A DNA stretch of 64,000 nt from Flavobacteriales bacterium (GCA_016717225.1 JADKGB010000038.1:1-64000), one strand, 5' to 3'. Positions 36,809 to 47,098 are shown, counted from the first letter of the stretch. The notes: generated by a model not told the origin, from the sequence alone. Numbers and translations are program-made.

Positions 36809-38776
36809 ATGAAACACGCGATACTTCTTTCTGCTCTTTTCCTCGTTGTGGCATCTGTCAATGCTCAGAACTCGTGTTCTTCAGCCATGGCTGTAACAGC
36901 GGGCACGTACACAGTTGATGCAGTGAACGGGCCGGAGATCCCGGTGCCGATCTGTTCAAATACCGGCTTCGGGGCAACACACACCGAGTGGTACATGTAC
37001 ACGGCACCACAGGATTATTCGCTTACCATTACTACCGACCTTTCCCAAAACGCCGGAGGCGACACCCGCATCAATATTTACGAGGGCAATTGCGGTTCGC
37101 TCAGCTGCGTGGGTGGTGCTGACGACCAAGGGACAGTGCTGCTCGCAGTGGCCACTGTTCAGGTATCGGCCGGGGTCACCTATCGCTTCTCGTTCGATGA
37201 CCGATGGAGTTCCGCTGGTTTCGATTTCACACTGGTAGAAGGACCTCCAGTTATTACCGAATTCAATTTCACGGTGCAATCGGTACCATCAAGTGGAGGG
37301 TACAATGAATGTGTTGTGGACATGGACGGTGACGGGTTGGATGATATCGTTTCAGCGGATGGATCCGTTATCAGGATCGATCGTCAATTGGCCGGTGGTG
37401 GATTCTCGACCACGAACATCCCTACCACACCCGCGGACAACGCTCCATCATGGAGCATCGCGGCAGGTGACATCGATGGCAATGGGTATATGGACCTTCT
37501 CTACGGAGGAGGGGGTGGAGCAACCTTCATGAAGGCGAACGCGAACGGAACAGCATACACGGAGATCTCCTTCCCAGAGTACATCTTCTGCCAGCGCACC
37601 AATTTTGTTGACATCAATGCTGATGGAAATCTGGATGCGTTCTCTTGCCATGATGTGGATGCGAACGTTGCTTTCATGAACGATGGCAGTGGCAACTTGT
37701 CTTTCGGTCAAGGTGGCTTCGGCGAGACCTGTGGTAACTATGGTTCGATCTGGATCGACTACGATGGCGATCACGATATCGACCTCTTCGTTGCCAAGTG
37801 CGGTTGTGACCCGATCGACATTCTCATGCGCAACAATGGCGATGGCACGTTCACCAACGTAGCTCCCTCTTTGGGCCTGGCTGATGGTCACTCGTCCTGG
37901 TCATCCGCTTGGGGCGATTATGATAACGACGGGGATCAGGATGTTCTGATCGGATCCAGTGGAAGCCCTACTAGCAAGTTGATGCGGAATGATAATGGAG
38001 CGTTCATGGATGTGCTTGTTGGTTCCGGTTTCGACACGTTCACTGGAACGAACATCGAATGGGCTACACACGATTTCAATAACGATGGATGGTTGGACAT
38101 CCTGGGTGGTGGAGAGTTGATGTTGAACAACGGTGATTTCACGTTCACGCCATCAACTGCGAACTCGCCGACAGCAGGTGCCGTGGGTGACCTTAACAAC
38201 GATGGATTCCTTGATATCGTGAGCGGATCCAGCATTTATATGAACACGGGTAACAGCAACAATTACCTCCGCGTGAACCTGGTGGGCACGGTGAGCAATC
38301 GCAACGGCATCGGAGCCAGTATCCTGGTAACGAGCGCGATGGGCACACAGGCCCGCGAGGTCCGCAGCGGAGACGCCTTCAGCACCATGAGCAGCATCAT
38401 GGCGCATTTCGGTCTGGGTGTGGATACTGAACTTGGTGACGTGGTTGTGCATTGGCCTAGCGGCATTGTTGATGTGTACCAGGATCTGCCGGTGAACAGC
38501 ACGGTTGATCTGGTTGAAGGATCAGGCAGTGTTGGCATCGCCGAGAAGCAAGTTCCGGCGTTTCAGGTATTCCCGAACCCCGTTGTGGATGTTCTCACAG
38601 TTAGTATGGGCAGCGATCTGGCTAAAGGCACGGTGCGCGTTCTGGATATCACCGGTAAAGAGGTGCTTCGCGGAGTGCTCGATCGCGGCCGACTGGATGT
38701 TTCGGCACTCGGCGCTGGCTTGTATGCCGTTCAGGTAGATGGTGTTTTGTCCGCAGGGAAGTTCACCAAACTATAG
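36809..38776 (+). CDS. FG-GAP/VCBS-repeat, ASPIC/UnbV-type secreted protein with T9SS tail (copy 2)
   Basis: A 655-residue paralogue of the preceding gene with the same signal peptide type, cysteine-rich N-terminal beta domain (CSSAMAVTAGTYTVDAVNGP), calcium-loop propeller, ASPIC/UnbV segment and T9SS tail (VFPNPVVDVLTVS). The similarity to copy 1 runs over the full length and is strongest in the middle (DGSGNLSFGQGGFG, TNFVDINADGNLDAFSCHDV). The 52-bp gap to copy 1 contains CATCTTTG, one base off a -7 box. Confidence 0.9.
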   Translation: MKHAILLSALFLVVASVNAQNSCSSAMAVTAGTYTVDAVNGPEIPVPICSNTGFGATHTEWYMYTAPQDYSLTITTDLSQNAGGDTRINIYEGNCGSLSCVGGADDQGTVLLAVATVQVSAGVTYRFSFDDRWSSAGFDFTLVEGPPVITEFNFTVQSVPSSGGYNECVVDMDGDGLDDIVSADGSVIRIDRQLAGGGFSTTNIPTTPADNAPSWSIAAGDIDGNGYMDLLYGGGGGATFMKANANGTAYTEISFPEYIFCQRTNFVDINADGNLDAFSCHDVDANVAFMNDGSGNLSFGQGGFGETCGNYGSIWIDYDGDHDIDLFVAKCGCDPIDILMRNNGDGTFTNVAPSLGLADGHSSWSSAWGDYDNDGDQDVLIGSSGSPTSKLMRNDNGAFMDVLVGSGFDTFTGTNIEWATHDFNNDGWLDILGGGELMLNNGDFTFTPSTANSPTAGAVGDLNNDGFLDIVSGSSIYMNTGNSNNYLRVNLVGTVSNRNGIGASILVTSAMGTQAREVRSGDAFSTMSSIMAHFGLGVDTELGDVVVHWPSGIVDVYQDLPVNSTVDLVEGSGSVGIAEKQVPAFQVFPNPVVDVLTVSMGSDLAKGTVRVLDITGKEVLRGVLDRGRLDVSALGAGLYAVQVDGVLSAGKFTKL

Positions 38777-38818
38777 AAAGCGGTGACCCGCTGAATTCAT
38801 TCTCCTCAACAAGTTCCC

Positions 38819-40816
38819 GTGTTCAAACAACTGCTTCTCTCCGTTGGTATGATCAGTGCGTTCAGCGCAAACGCACAGAACCAATGTTCTTCGGCGTTGG
38901 TCATTACCGCAGGTACCTATACCGTTGATTCCATCGACGGTACCGAAATACCCGCGCCGCTGTGCATCAATTCGGGGAACACCAACGTGGATGGAGGCGA
39001 GTGGTACACGTATACCCCTGCGGAGAACCTATCACTGACCATTTCCACAGACCTGCCGCAGAACCTTGGCCGAGATACGCGGTTCCATGTATACGCTGGG
39101 AGTTGCGGGGCGTTGGTCTGTGTTGGAGGAGATGATGATGGTGGTTCGGGATACCTCTCGGTGACAACGATCGAGGTGACCGGTGGTACTCCTTACACGA
39201 TCGCGTTCGATGACCGCTGGGAGGAGGTCGGCTTCGATTTTTCGCTTATTGAGAACGCGCCAGTGCCCGAGAACATCGCGTTCACGTCTTCCCCCATCAC
39301 GGTTACCGGAAGTACGTACGCCGTTGTGGACATGAACGACGACCAGTTGGATGATGTGGTATCGGTGGGTACGAGCAATATCAATATCAATTTCCAACAA
39401 CCGGGTACGGGCTTCTTGGCCACCAACTTTCCTACCACCACTGCCGATTTCCTCGCCTCTTGGAGCATGGCGGCCGGTGACATTGATGGTAACGGATACA
39501 ACGATCTGATGTACGGCGGAAGCGGGGGGGTCACCTTCATGAAGGCGAACAACGACGGCACAGCGTTCACGGAAGTCTCCTTTCCGCAATATGTGTTCTG
39601 TCAGCGCGGCAATTTCGTGGACATCAACAACGATGGCAACCTTGATGCGTTCATGTGCCACGATGTGGACCCGAACGTGTTCTACCTCAACGACGGTTCC
39701 GGAAACCTTTCGTTCAATCAGGGTGGCTTGGGTGATGTTGCGGATGGTGGCAACTATGGAAGTATCTGGATCGATCATGACGGGGATCATGACATCGACC
39801 TTTTCATCGCCAAGTGCCGTGGCGGTCAGGTCCTTGCTGCCGTTGATGAACTGCATCGCAACAACGGGGATGGTACGTTCACGAACGTGGCCGTTGAAAT
39901 GGGTTTTTCGGACTACCACCAAAGTTGGAGCAGTGCCTGGGGCGATTACGATAATGACGGTGATCTGGATGTGATGATCGGCGCGAGTTCATTCACACAG
40001 GGCGGGCATAAGCTGATGCGTAATGATGGGAACATTTTTACGAATGTTACTCCGGGTTCCGGTTGGGACCTCTTCACCGGTACGAGCATCGAACACACGG
40101 CTCATGACTTCAACAACGATGGATGGATCGATGTGCTCACAGCAGGCAATACCATCATGCGCAACAACCACGACATGACCTTCAGTCCGGTTAGCGTTAG
40201 TCCAGGAAGTGGAGGTATCGGGGATCTGAACAACGATGGTTTTTTGGATATTCAGAACAATGGCGTGGGCTGGTTGAACAACGGCAACAACAACCATTGG
40301 CTTCGCATCAACACATTGGGTACGGTGAGCAACCGCAATGGCATTGGTGCACGTGTTGAGGTGACGAGTGCGTTGGGCACGCAGATCCGCGACGTAAAAA
40401 GCGGTGATGGCTTCCGGTACATGAGCAGCCTGATGGCGCACTTCGGGTTGGGAGATGATAGCGAAGTTTCGCAGGTTACGATCTATTGGCCCAGCGGTAT
40501 CGTGAACGTGTACAGCAACCCGCAGATCGATACTGTCCTCACATTGGTAGAGGACTTCAGCACATCGGTAGTTGTACCCGACCCTGCCACAGGGTTCGCG
40601 ATCTATCCTGTGCCGGTCGAGGATGTTCTATACCTCACGAACACCCACGGGATGGGCAACCGAACCGTACAAGTTATGGATGTGGCTGGCAAGCCAATTC
40701 TCGAAGCTTCTGTGAATGCCGGCCAGATCGATGTATCCGACCTGAAGAGTGGTGTATACGTGTTGCGTATCGTGATCAACGGTGAAACGTTGAACCGGAA
40801 GTTCGTGAAGCGCTGA
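38819..40816 (+). CDS. FG-GAP/VCBS-repeat, ASPIC/UnbV-type secreted protein with T9SS tail (copy 3)
   Basis: A 665-residue third paralogue, starting at GTG (MFKQLLLSVGMISAFSANA). It keeps the architecture but is more diverged: an insertion in the fifth calcium loop region (CRGGQVLAAVDELHRN replacing CGCDPVDLLMRN) and a different linker before the sorting domain (VVVPDPATGFAIYPVPVEDV). Forty-two bp separate it from copy 2. Together with the diheme lipoprotein upstream the four genes look like one transcription unit. Confidence 0.9.
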   Translation: MFKQLLLSVGMISAFSANAQNQCSSALVITAGTYTVDSIDGTEIPAPLCINSGNTNVDGGEWYTYTPAENLSLTISTDLPQNLGRDTRFHVYAGSCGALVCVGGDDDGGSGYLSVTTIEVTGGTPYTIAFDDRWEEVGFDFSLIENAPVPENIAFTSSPITVTGSTYAVVDMNDDQLDDVVSVGTSNININFQQPGTGFLATNFPTTTADFLASWSMAAGDIDGNGYNDLMYGGSGGVTFMKANNDGTAFTEVSFPQYVFCQRGNFVDINNDGNLDAFMCHDVDPNVFYLNDGSGNLSFNQGGLGDVADGGNYGSIWIDHDGDHDIDLFIAKCRGGQVLAAVDELHRNNGDGTFTNVAVEMGFSDYHQSWSSAWGDYDNDGDLDVMIGASSFTQGGHKLMRNDGNIFTNVTPGSGWDLFTGTSIEHTAHDFNNDGWIDVLTAGNTIMRNNHDMTFSPVSVSPGSGGIGDLNNDGFLDIQNNGVGWLNNGNNNHWLRINTLGTVSNRNGIGARVEVTSALGTQIRDVKSGDGFRYMSSLMAHFGLGDDSEVSQVTIYWPSGIVNVYSNPQIDTVLTLVEDFSTSVVVPDPATGFAIYPVPVEDVLYLTNTHGMGNRTVQVMDVAGKPILEASVNAGQIDVSDLKSGVYVLRIVINGETLNRKFVKR

Positions 40817-40842
40817 GTCCGCTGGCTAGCGGCAAGTGAGCC

Positions 40843-41043
40843 ATGTTCCGCATTCTCATCGGAAGCACGTTGCTGATAGTCGGCTTGGCGCTTTTGGGCC
40901 TCTTCTTAGCGGATACGCATTCGCGACTTCCGACCGATCCGCTTCATGCTGCTACTTGGCTCACATGGAGCGTGTTCACTGTGCCATCTGTACTTGGCCT
41001 ATGGATACTGTTGGGAAAGCGCCTTCGATCCTTGTTGCGTTAA
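40843..41043 (+). CDS. Small membrane protein (66 aa)
   Basis: Two hydrophobic helices (ILIGSTLLIVGLALLGLFLA and SVFTVPSVLGLWILLG) with a short polar loop and a basic C-terminus (GKRLRSLLR), as in many small Bacteroidota inner-membrane proteins. It lies 26 bp after copy 3, so it could be cotranscribed, and is convergent with riboflavin synthase. Function unknown. Confidence 0.6.
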   Translation: MFRILIGSTLLIVGLALLGLFLADTHSRLPTDPLHAATWLTWSVFTVPSVLGLWILLGKRLRSLLR

Positions 41044-41047
41044 GCTT

Positions 41048-41638
41048 TCAGCTCTTTCGCGCGCTCATCATTCGCTCCACGTACTTCCCGAGGACATCGA
41101 ATTCCACGTTCACACGATCACCCGCGCGCAGGGAACGAAACGTTGTATGCTCGAACGTGTAGGGAATGATCGCGACGGAAAAAGCTTCGTTCGAAAGGTC
41201 GGCGATCGTAAGACTCACCCCGTTCAGGCAGATCGATCCCTTCTCAACGAGCAGGTGCTGCTTCTCCGGCAATGCGAACGAGAACCACCAACTCCCTTCG
41301 CGTTCATCAATGGAGATGCAATTCGTCGTGGCGTCCACGTGCCCTTGCACCATGTGCCCATCAAGGCGGTCACCTATGCGCAGACTGCGCTCCAGATCCA
41401 CGCTGTCTCCTGCTTTTAGTGCACCGAGGTTGCTTCGCTGGAGTGTTTCTTCCACGGCTGTGACACGATAGCTGTCGCCCATCAATTCAACGACCGTCAA
41501 ACACACGCCGTTGTGGCTCACGCTCTGGTCTATCCTGAATTCCCTTGCCAGTTTAGATCGAATGATGAGTTCGCGATTACTACCGGAGGAGCGAACCTCC
41601 AGCACTTCACCAACTTCCTCCACGATCCCCGTGAACAT
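41048..41638 (-). CDS. ribE: Riboflavin synthase, alpha subunit
   Basis: A 196-residue enzyme converting two 6,7-dimethyl-8-ribityllumazines to riboflavin. It has the two lumazine-binding repeats, each opening like MFTGIVEEVGEVLEV / HMVQGHVDATTNCISI, with the N-terminal MFTGIVEE used in catalysis and substrate binding. The TGATG overlap with the giant gene upstream indicates translational coupling to it, an unusual partner. No FMN riboswitch is visible upstream. Confidence 0.95.
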   Translation of the reverse strand: MFTGIVEEVGEVLEVRSSGSNRELIIRSKLAREFRIDQSVSHNGVCLTVVELMGDSYRVTAVEETLQRSNLGALKAGDSVDLERSLRIGDRLDGHMVQGHVDATTNCISIDEREGSWWFSFALPEKQHLLVEKGSICLNGVSLTIADLSNEAFSVAIIPYTFEHTTFRSLRAGDRVNVEFDVLGKYVERMMSARKS

Positions 41639-44280
41639 CAGTTCTGCTGAACGTTGTTGCCGCGCAAAATGTGGACGTATCCTTTCAGTTGGACGAATTC
41701 ATCACCGGCCAAGCGTTTCAAGCTTACCCCGCAGGTGTAGAAATAGACACCGTCAGAAACAGGCTCACTGGTTTGCTTCAACGTACCCGGCCACTGGATC
41801 GCTGGGTCTTTGCTACTGAACACCAACAGTCCCCAGCGATTGAAGATCTTCAGGTCTATCTCCTTCACCCCGCGGTATGGGAAGGGTACGAAGAAGTCGT
41901 TGGTGTTGTCGTTGTTCGGCGTGAACACATTGGGCAGCGTGTACACCGGACAGTTATCACCACAGACCGTGTCACTCAAGGCACTCTCATTGCCAACCAG
42001 GTCGATCGCGCTCACAGCATAACACCCGGCAACGCTTTGGCCGTCGGTGTGCAGGTATTCCGTGATCTCTGCACCCGTGATCGTCGCGATCAATTGGAGC
42101 GTTCCACCGAGCGAATCCGTGAACCAGATGTTATAGCGATCGGTATCATCATTCCCGCACGTCTCGTTCGGGTTGTTCCAGGTAAGTGTGTTGAGCGGTT
42201 GTTCGCAATCATTGTCCAAGGCGAGCGTTGGCACACAAGGTGGGGTCAGATCCACGGGCGCAGCGCAGGCTTCCTGGCTCCAGTTGATAAGTGGAGATGC
42301 GATATCGGGATCGTTGTAAGCACCCACGGTCCGTGCTTTGTAGCAATAGGGTTGTCCATTCACGAGGCCTGTGTCCACATACGTTTCGGTGGTGCTCGTT
42401 CCAATGAGCGTGAACAAATCCGGACTTGTCTCGCGGTAGACCTCGAACAGCGTATTGATCCACGGTGTGTTGTGGTTCATCTGTATCGTGATCTGTTCGT
42501 CATTCGGTTCCAGGACCAGGAACACACTGCTCGCCGTATTGCCGGTACCGATGAACGTATCGTTGATGCCGAACAGTTCCACCCGGTAGGCATGTGGCGT
42601 GTTCGACGTATTGATTGTCTGGTGCCAGAACACCGTATCGGGATGCTGGAGCAATGGGCTGGAAGCGGTGGTGTGTATCAGCGTGTTCGCCGTGTTCAAG
42701 CTGGCACCTTCGTACAACTTGAAGTAGTACGGGCCCGGGTATTGGACAATGTCGAGGTCATACGCGTTGCTCCAGATGATCGTGTCGGAGCCGGTGGAAT
42801 TGTCCGTGCTTACTACCGTCACATTCGTCATGATGGGCACATCACGTTCCAACAGGTTACAGAACTCTTCGCTGGCATAGCTCTGAGCGCCGTCATCGAA
42901 TACCGCTACCACCATGTAGCAATAGGTGATACCGAAGGAGAGGCTCTGGTCATTGTAGGTGGTACTGTTCACCCCCGATGTACTGCCAATGAATTGATAG
43001 CCCGTATACCCTGGGACACCGGTTTCGCAATTGTCCGGGTCGAATCCAAAGAGCCCTTGTCTGCGATAAAGGCGATAACCTTTTGCGTTGGTGCATACAC
43101 TGGCATCCCACGCCAACTGCATGATGCTGCCGTTCGGTGTGGCGGTCGGATCTTGCGGTGCAGGAGCCACAACCGTAATGAACATGGTTTCGTAATCGAC
43201 CAACTGGACCGGTTGCCAATTGTCCTGCGCTTTGAAAATGGCTTGATACGGCTGCTGTTGCACATGGCTGCAATTGGTGTTCCACGTGAACGTGCCGCTC
43301 ACAGGGCTCGGGCCGATGGCGTTGGTTGGAAAAAGGGCCGGGCTATCGGGCACTTCGAAGGGTCCTCCAATTGCTGATAGCGTGATCACTTGTCCCGGGT
43401 CCACATCCGTCGCGAATACCGTGAAATTGAGCGTGGTCCCTGCCTCCACGCACGTGTCCAGCAAGTTTGCGATAACAGGCGGGCGGTTGTCGCAGGCGCC
43501 CACTATCACTTGCATATCGCGCATCACCCAACCGATCTCGAACCAAGTGCCGGCAATTTTGCGATACTCGACAACGGCAAAGGCGATATTGTAAATGCCC
43601 GCTTCTTGTGGAGCACACCACGTGATCGTTCCTGTGACCGGATCAATATCGTACTGGTTATCTGCGCCTGGACCTACCTGGTCCGGGAATTCATAGTTCG
43701 GAACAGGGTCACAGTTCATCCCCAAACACACACGAGGTTCGAAGGAGAGGCTATCACCATCGAGATCGAACGCGCCCGGATTATGCTCCCAGCATTCGCC
43801 CAAACAAGCGTTCTGGATCGGTGGGTTCGTGAACTCCGGCAGGCAATCTCGCCAATCCAGCTGGGGCAATACCGTGATCATGGATTGCACACACATGGGA
43901 ACATCAACCGAATTGCCATTGTCGACGTTGATCACATTGGCAACCCTGTTAGGGTCTTCGTACTGCAGAATGTAGGTGCCTGGTCCTGGATAGGTGTGCC
44001 CGGAGACGTAAATATTCTTCTGAACCTCGATACCAGCTACAGTGATCACATCGTCACTCAATCGGGGTATGGTATCCGTGAAGCCATCGCCCCACTGCAG
44101 GATAAAAAATGGTCGATCCGCTGGCGAATCAGGGTTGGTGTGCGTAACGATCGTGACTTCGTACCCATATCCCCCTACATAGCAAACGAGGATCTCCCCC
44201 GCTTGGTTGTGCGTCGCGTTTGCGCCTTGCACAACGAGCTGGAGCCCGAGGACCAAGAAGAGCCGGAGTAGTTTTCGCAT
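41638..44280 (-). CDS. Large secreted protein with gliding-motility-type (CHU) C-terminal domain
   Basis: An 880-residue secreted protein starting at ATG 44280 (MRKLLRLFLVLGLQLVVQGA); the open frame runs to 44358. It has repeated Ig/PKD- and fibronectin-like beta domains (HTNPDSPADRPFFILQWGDG, GTITWCAPQEAGIYNIAFAV, SGTFTWNTNC, AKGYRLYRRQG) and many paired cysteines. The C-terminal 90 residues (LPNVFTPNNDNTNDFFVPF... IFNRWGLLVFSS...DGVYFYTC) match the gliding-motility-associated type B sorting domain, so T9SS export to the surface is expected. Adhesin or scaffold roles are plausible. Translationally coupled to ribE. Confidence 0.9.
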   Translation of the reverse strand: MRKLLRLFLVLGLQLVVQGANATHNQAGEILVCYVGGYGYEVTIVTHTNPDSPADRPFFILQWGDGFTDTIPRLSDDVITVAGIEVQKNIYVSGHTYPGPGTYILQYEDPNRVANVINVDNGNSVDVPMCVQSMITVLPQLDWRDCLPEFTNPPIQNACLGECWEHNPGAFDLDGDSLSFEPRVCLGMNCDPVPNYEFPDQVGPGADNQYDIDPVTGTITWCAPQEAGIYNIAFAVVEYRKIAGTWFEIGWVMRDMQVIVGACDNRPPVIANLLDTCVEAGTTLNFTVFATDVDPGQVITLSAIGGPFEVPDSPALFPTNAIGPSPVSGTFTWNTNCSHVQQQPYQAIFKAQDNWQPVQLVDYETMFITVVAPAPQDPTATPNGSIMQLAWDASVCTNAKGYRLYRRQGLFGFDPDNCETGVPGYTGYQFIGSTSGVNSTTYNDQSLSFGITYCYMVVAVFDDGAQSYASEEFCNLLERDVPIMTNVTVVSTDNSTGSDTIIWSNAYDLDIVQYPGPYYFKLYEGASLNTANTLIHTTASSPLLQHPDTVFWHQTINTSNTPHAYRVELFGINDTFIGTGNTASSVFLVLEPNDEQITIQMNHNTPWINTLFEVYRETSPDLFTLIGTSTTETYVDTGLVNGQPYCYKARTVGAYNDPDIASPLINWSQEACAAPVDLTPPCVPTLALDNDCEQPLNTLTWNNPNETCGNDDTDRYNIWFTDSLGGTLQLIATITGAEITEYLHTDGQSVAGCYAVSAIDLVGNESALSDTVCGDNCPVYTLPNVFTPNNDNTNDFFVPFPYRGVKEIDLKIFNRWGLLVFSSKDPAIQWPGTLKQTSEPVSDGVYFYTCGVSLKRLAGDEFVQLKGYVHILRGNNVQQN

Positions 44281-44568
44281 AGGTTGCCCGCCGCAGTCTT
44301 GCTTATTGGGATATGGGGCGAAGTTCGCGAATTCTGAGGGGCATTCGATAGGATACAAGAGCTATTTGGCAGGGGAACGCAACAAGTCCGCGGAAATTTG
44401 CACGAACAAAGGTGCCATTCACGGAGGGCTAGTGGGTTTTGGTTACTCAGGCAGTTGCCAGATGAACATAGTTGGATCGATGAAGTTCGTAAGGCGCTGA
44501 TCTATGTTTCCATTAGCGCCGAACGTCAGTCACACCTATCCTTGCGAACGCAAAGCCACCGGACGCCC

Positions 44569-46002
44569 ATGATCACCTTGACCAAAAGCAAGACCATCGC
44601 TGCCAGCAAAGACCTGCTGGTGGTGCTCACCGACCCTGCCCGCCTGCGTGAACTTGATCTGGAGCGCGGTGATCGCCAATACCTGATCGAGCAGTTGAAC
44701 GGGGACGCGCTTGTGGCAACCTGTGATATCAGCGGCCGATTGGTGATGGTGCATCGTGTGCGGGAAGGTGCTGGAGCGGTTCGGTTGGAAAAAGCACGAC
44801 GGGCTGGGAACGAAATGGCGCTGAAGCTCATTGCTTCCAAACGGGATGAAGCCCAATTGGTGAGCCTTCAGAACGATGCCGATCTATCGCTGGCGTTGGC
44901 AGAAGGCGCAGCGTTGGGTGCCTATGAATTCCGCAAGTACAAGACGTCCGGCAAGAACGCTTCGTTGAAGAAGATCGGACTGGTTGCGCCTGAGGTAAGT
45001 GCGAAGGCGTTGGACGAACTGATCGACGTCACGGAGGCCGTGCTCACCGCTCGAGACCTGGTCAACGAGCCGTACAGTTTCCTGAATGCGACCCAACTTG
45101 CTTCGGAGATCAAGAACCTTAGCCGGAACTCAGGCTTCAAGGTGCAGGTATTCGACAAGCGCCAGATCGAAGCATTGGGCATGGGTGGTTTGTTGGCGGT
45201 GAACAAGGGCAGTATCGATCCTCCCACGTTCACCATTCTGGAATGGAAGCCGAAGAACGCGGTGAACAAGAAGCCGATACTGTTGGTAGGCAAAGGCGTT
45301 GTGTACGATACGGGCGGCCTCAGCTTGAAGCCCACGCCTAACAGCATGGATTCCATGAAGTGCGACATGGCTGGCAGCGCAGCGGTGGCTTGTGCGATCA
45401 CGGCGGTGGCGAAGCAAGAGCTTCCGGTATACGTTGTCGGATTGATACCTTCAACGGACAACCGGCCCGGCGGCAATGCCTACGCACCTGGTGATGTGAT
45501 CCGTATGCACAGTGGCCTTACCGTAGAGAACCTGAACAGCGATGCTGAAGGCCGCATCATCCTCGCGGATGCGTTGAGCTACGGAGAGCGTTACGAAGCG
45601 GAACTCGTCTTCACCATCGCCACCCTCACCGGTGCAGCGATGCGAGCTATCGGCACATATGGTACAGTGACCATGGGCACTGCGGACGAAGCACAATTCA
45701 AGCGACTGGACGATGTTGGTGAACAGGTTTTTGAGCGCGTGGCGCGCATGCCGTTCTGGGAGGAGTACGGAGAAGAGATCATCAGTGACATTGCCGATAT
45801 CAAGAACCTTGGCAGCGACCTTGGCGGCGCGATCACAGCGGGCAAATTCTTGGCGCGATTCACCACGCGCCCGCTCATACACCTCGACATCGCCGGGCCA
45901 TCGTTCCTGAACAAACGTGACCATTATCGAGTGAAAGGCGGCACTGGTGTTGGTGTCCGATTGTTTTACGAATTCATCAAACGTCGCGCATCTGCTCGCT
46001 AG
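44569..46002 (+). CDS. Leucyl/cytosol aminopeptidase, family M17
   Basis: A 477-residue zinc aminopeptidase releasing N-terminal residues from peptides. The start at 44569 (MITLTKSKTIAASKDLL) follows a run of upstream noise in the same frame from 44398. The metal-binding and catalytic segments are complete: VGKGVVYDTGGLSLKP, MKCDMAGSAAVACAI and ENLNSDAEGRIILADALSYGE. A TATCCTTG -7-like box lies about 30 nt upstream. Divergent from the giant secreted protein gene across 288 bp. Confidence 0.93.
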   Translation: MITLTKSKTIAASKDLLVVLTDPARLRELDLERGDRQYLIEQLNGDALVATCDISGRLVMVHRVREGAGAVRLEKARRAGNEMALKLIASKRDEAQLVSLQNDADLSLALAEGAALGAYEFRKYKTSGKNASLKKIGLVAPEVSAKALDELIDVTEAVLTARDLVNEPYSFLNATQLASEIKNLSRNSGFKVQVFDKRQIEALGMGGLLAVNKGSIDPPTFTILEWKPKNAVNKKPILLVGKGVVYDTGGLSLKPTPNSMDSMKCDMAGSAAVACAITAVAKQELPVYVVGLIPSTDNRPGGNAYAPGDVIRMHSGLTVENLNSDAEGRIILADALSYGERYEAELVFTIATLTGAAMRAIGTYGTVTMGTADEAQFKRLDDVGEQVFERVARMPFWEEYGEEIISDIADIKNLGSDLGGAITAGKFLARFTTRPLIHLDIAGPSFLNKRDHYRVKGGTGVGVRLFYEFIKRRASAR

Positions 46003-46033
46003 GGGTGACGCATTGTAGTCCTGTATTCCGATC

Positions 46034-47098
46034 ATGAACGAAACAAGAACACCCCGTGTGGGTATCAGTTGTGGTGACCTGAACGGGGTCGGGTTGGAAG
46101 TGGTCCTGAAAACCTTCGAAGACAACCGAATGTTGCAGGACATGACCGCCGTTCTCTACTGCGGCGTGAAGAGCGTAAGCCATCACCGAAAGGCACTTGG
46201 GTTGGATGAGGTGCAGTTCCACGGAGTGCAGAACGCGAACGATTCGGTTCCTAGAAAATTGAATGTGGTTGATCTGTGGGAAGATGAGTTGCCGATCGAA
46301 CTGGGCAAGCCCAGCGGCCCATTGAGCACCTTCACCATACAGAGCTTGGAAGCTGCCGCGCAGGACCTCGGCCAAGGAAAAGTGGATGTGCTGATCACGG
46401 CCCCCATCGACAAGAACAGCATGCAAGCCGCGGGCTTCGAATTCCCGGGCCACACAGAATACCTCGCACACATGGCGGGTGGCGATTCACCGGTACTGAT
46501 GATCCTGGTAGCCGAGAATTTGCGTGTAGCGCTTGTCACCGGCCATTTACCGATCAAGGAAGTTGCCGAGGCGATCACGGTGGATCGTATCCTTTCGAAG
46601 GCCCGGTTGTTCCATTCATCCCTACAACGTGATTTCGGCATCCTCACACCGCGCGTCGCACTTCTTGGATTGAATCCGCATGCAGGTGATGGCGGAACGC
46701 TTGGAAGCGAAGACCGCGATCGTATTCTACCTGCCGTGCGCAAACTGAACGAAGAAGGCATCAACGCGATGGGACCTTACCCAGCCGATGGATTCTTCGG
46801 AAGCGGCGGCTACAAGCAGTTCGACGGGGTGCTTGCCATGTACCACGATCAAGGTTTGGCACCGTTCAAAGCACTCAGCTTCGGCAAAGGCGTGAACTAC
46901 ACAGCCGGCCTACCGGTGGTGCGCACCAGCCCCGATCACGGCACCGGCCTCGATATCGCTGGGCAAGGCGTTGCGGATGAAAGTAGTTTTCGCCATGCAG
47001 TGTGGCTCGCACTCGACATTCTCAAACAACGTGAGCGCTTCAAGTTGATCAACGTGAATCCACTACAACCACAGAAGAAAGAGAGGGGAGGGGAGTAA
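46034..47098 (+). CDS. pdxA: 4-hydroxythreonine-4-phosphate dehydrogenase
   Basis: A 354-residue enzyme of the DXP-dependent pyridoxal phosphate pathway, oxidising 4-phosphohydroxy-L-threonine. Recognisable: GISCGDLNGVGLEVVLKTF at the N-terminus, HTEYLAHMAGGD, and the metal-binding histidines in LGLNPHAGDGG and AMYHDQGLAPFKAL. Length is normal for Bacteroidota. It follows the aminopeptidase by 31 bp in the same direction and is convergent with the suf cluster. The pathway shares DXP with dxs at 56249. Confidence 0.95.
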   Translation: MNETRTPRVGISCGDLNGVGLEVVLKTFEDNRMLQDMTAVLYCGVKSVSHHRKALGLDEVQFHGVQNANDSVPRKLNVVDLWEDELPIELGKPSGPLSTFTIQSLEAAAQDLGQGKVDVLITAPIDKNSMQAAGFEFPGHTEYLAHMAGGDSPVLMILVAENLRVALVTGHLPIKEVAEAITVDRILSKARLFHSSLQRDFGILTPRVALLGLNPHAGDGGTLGSEDRDRILPAVRKLNEEGINAMGPYPADGFFGSGGYKQFDGVLAMYHDQGLAPFKALSFGKGVNYTAGLPVVRTSPDHGTGLDIAGQGVADESSFRHAVWLALDILKQRERFKLINVNPLQPQKKERGGE

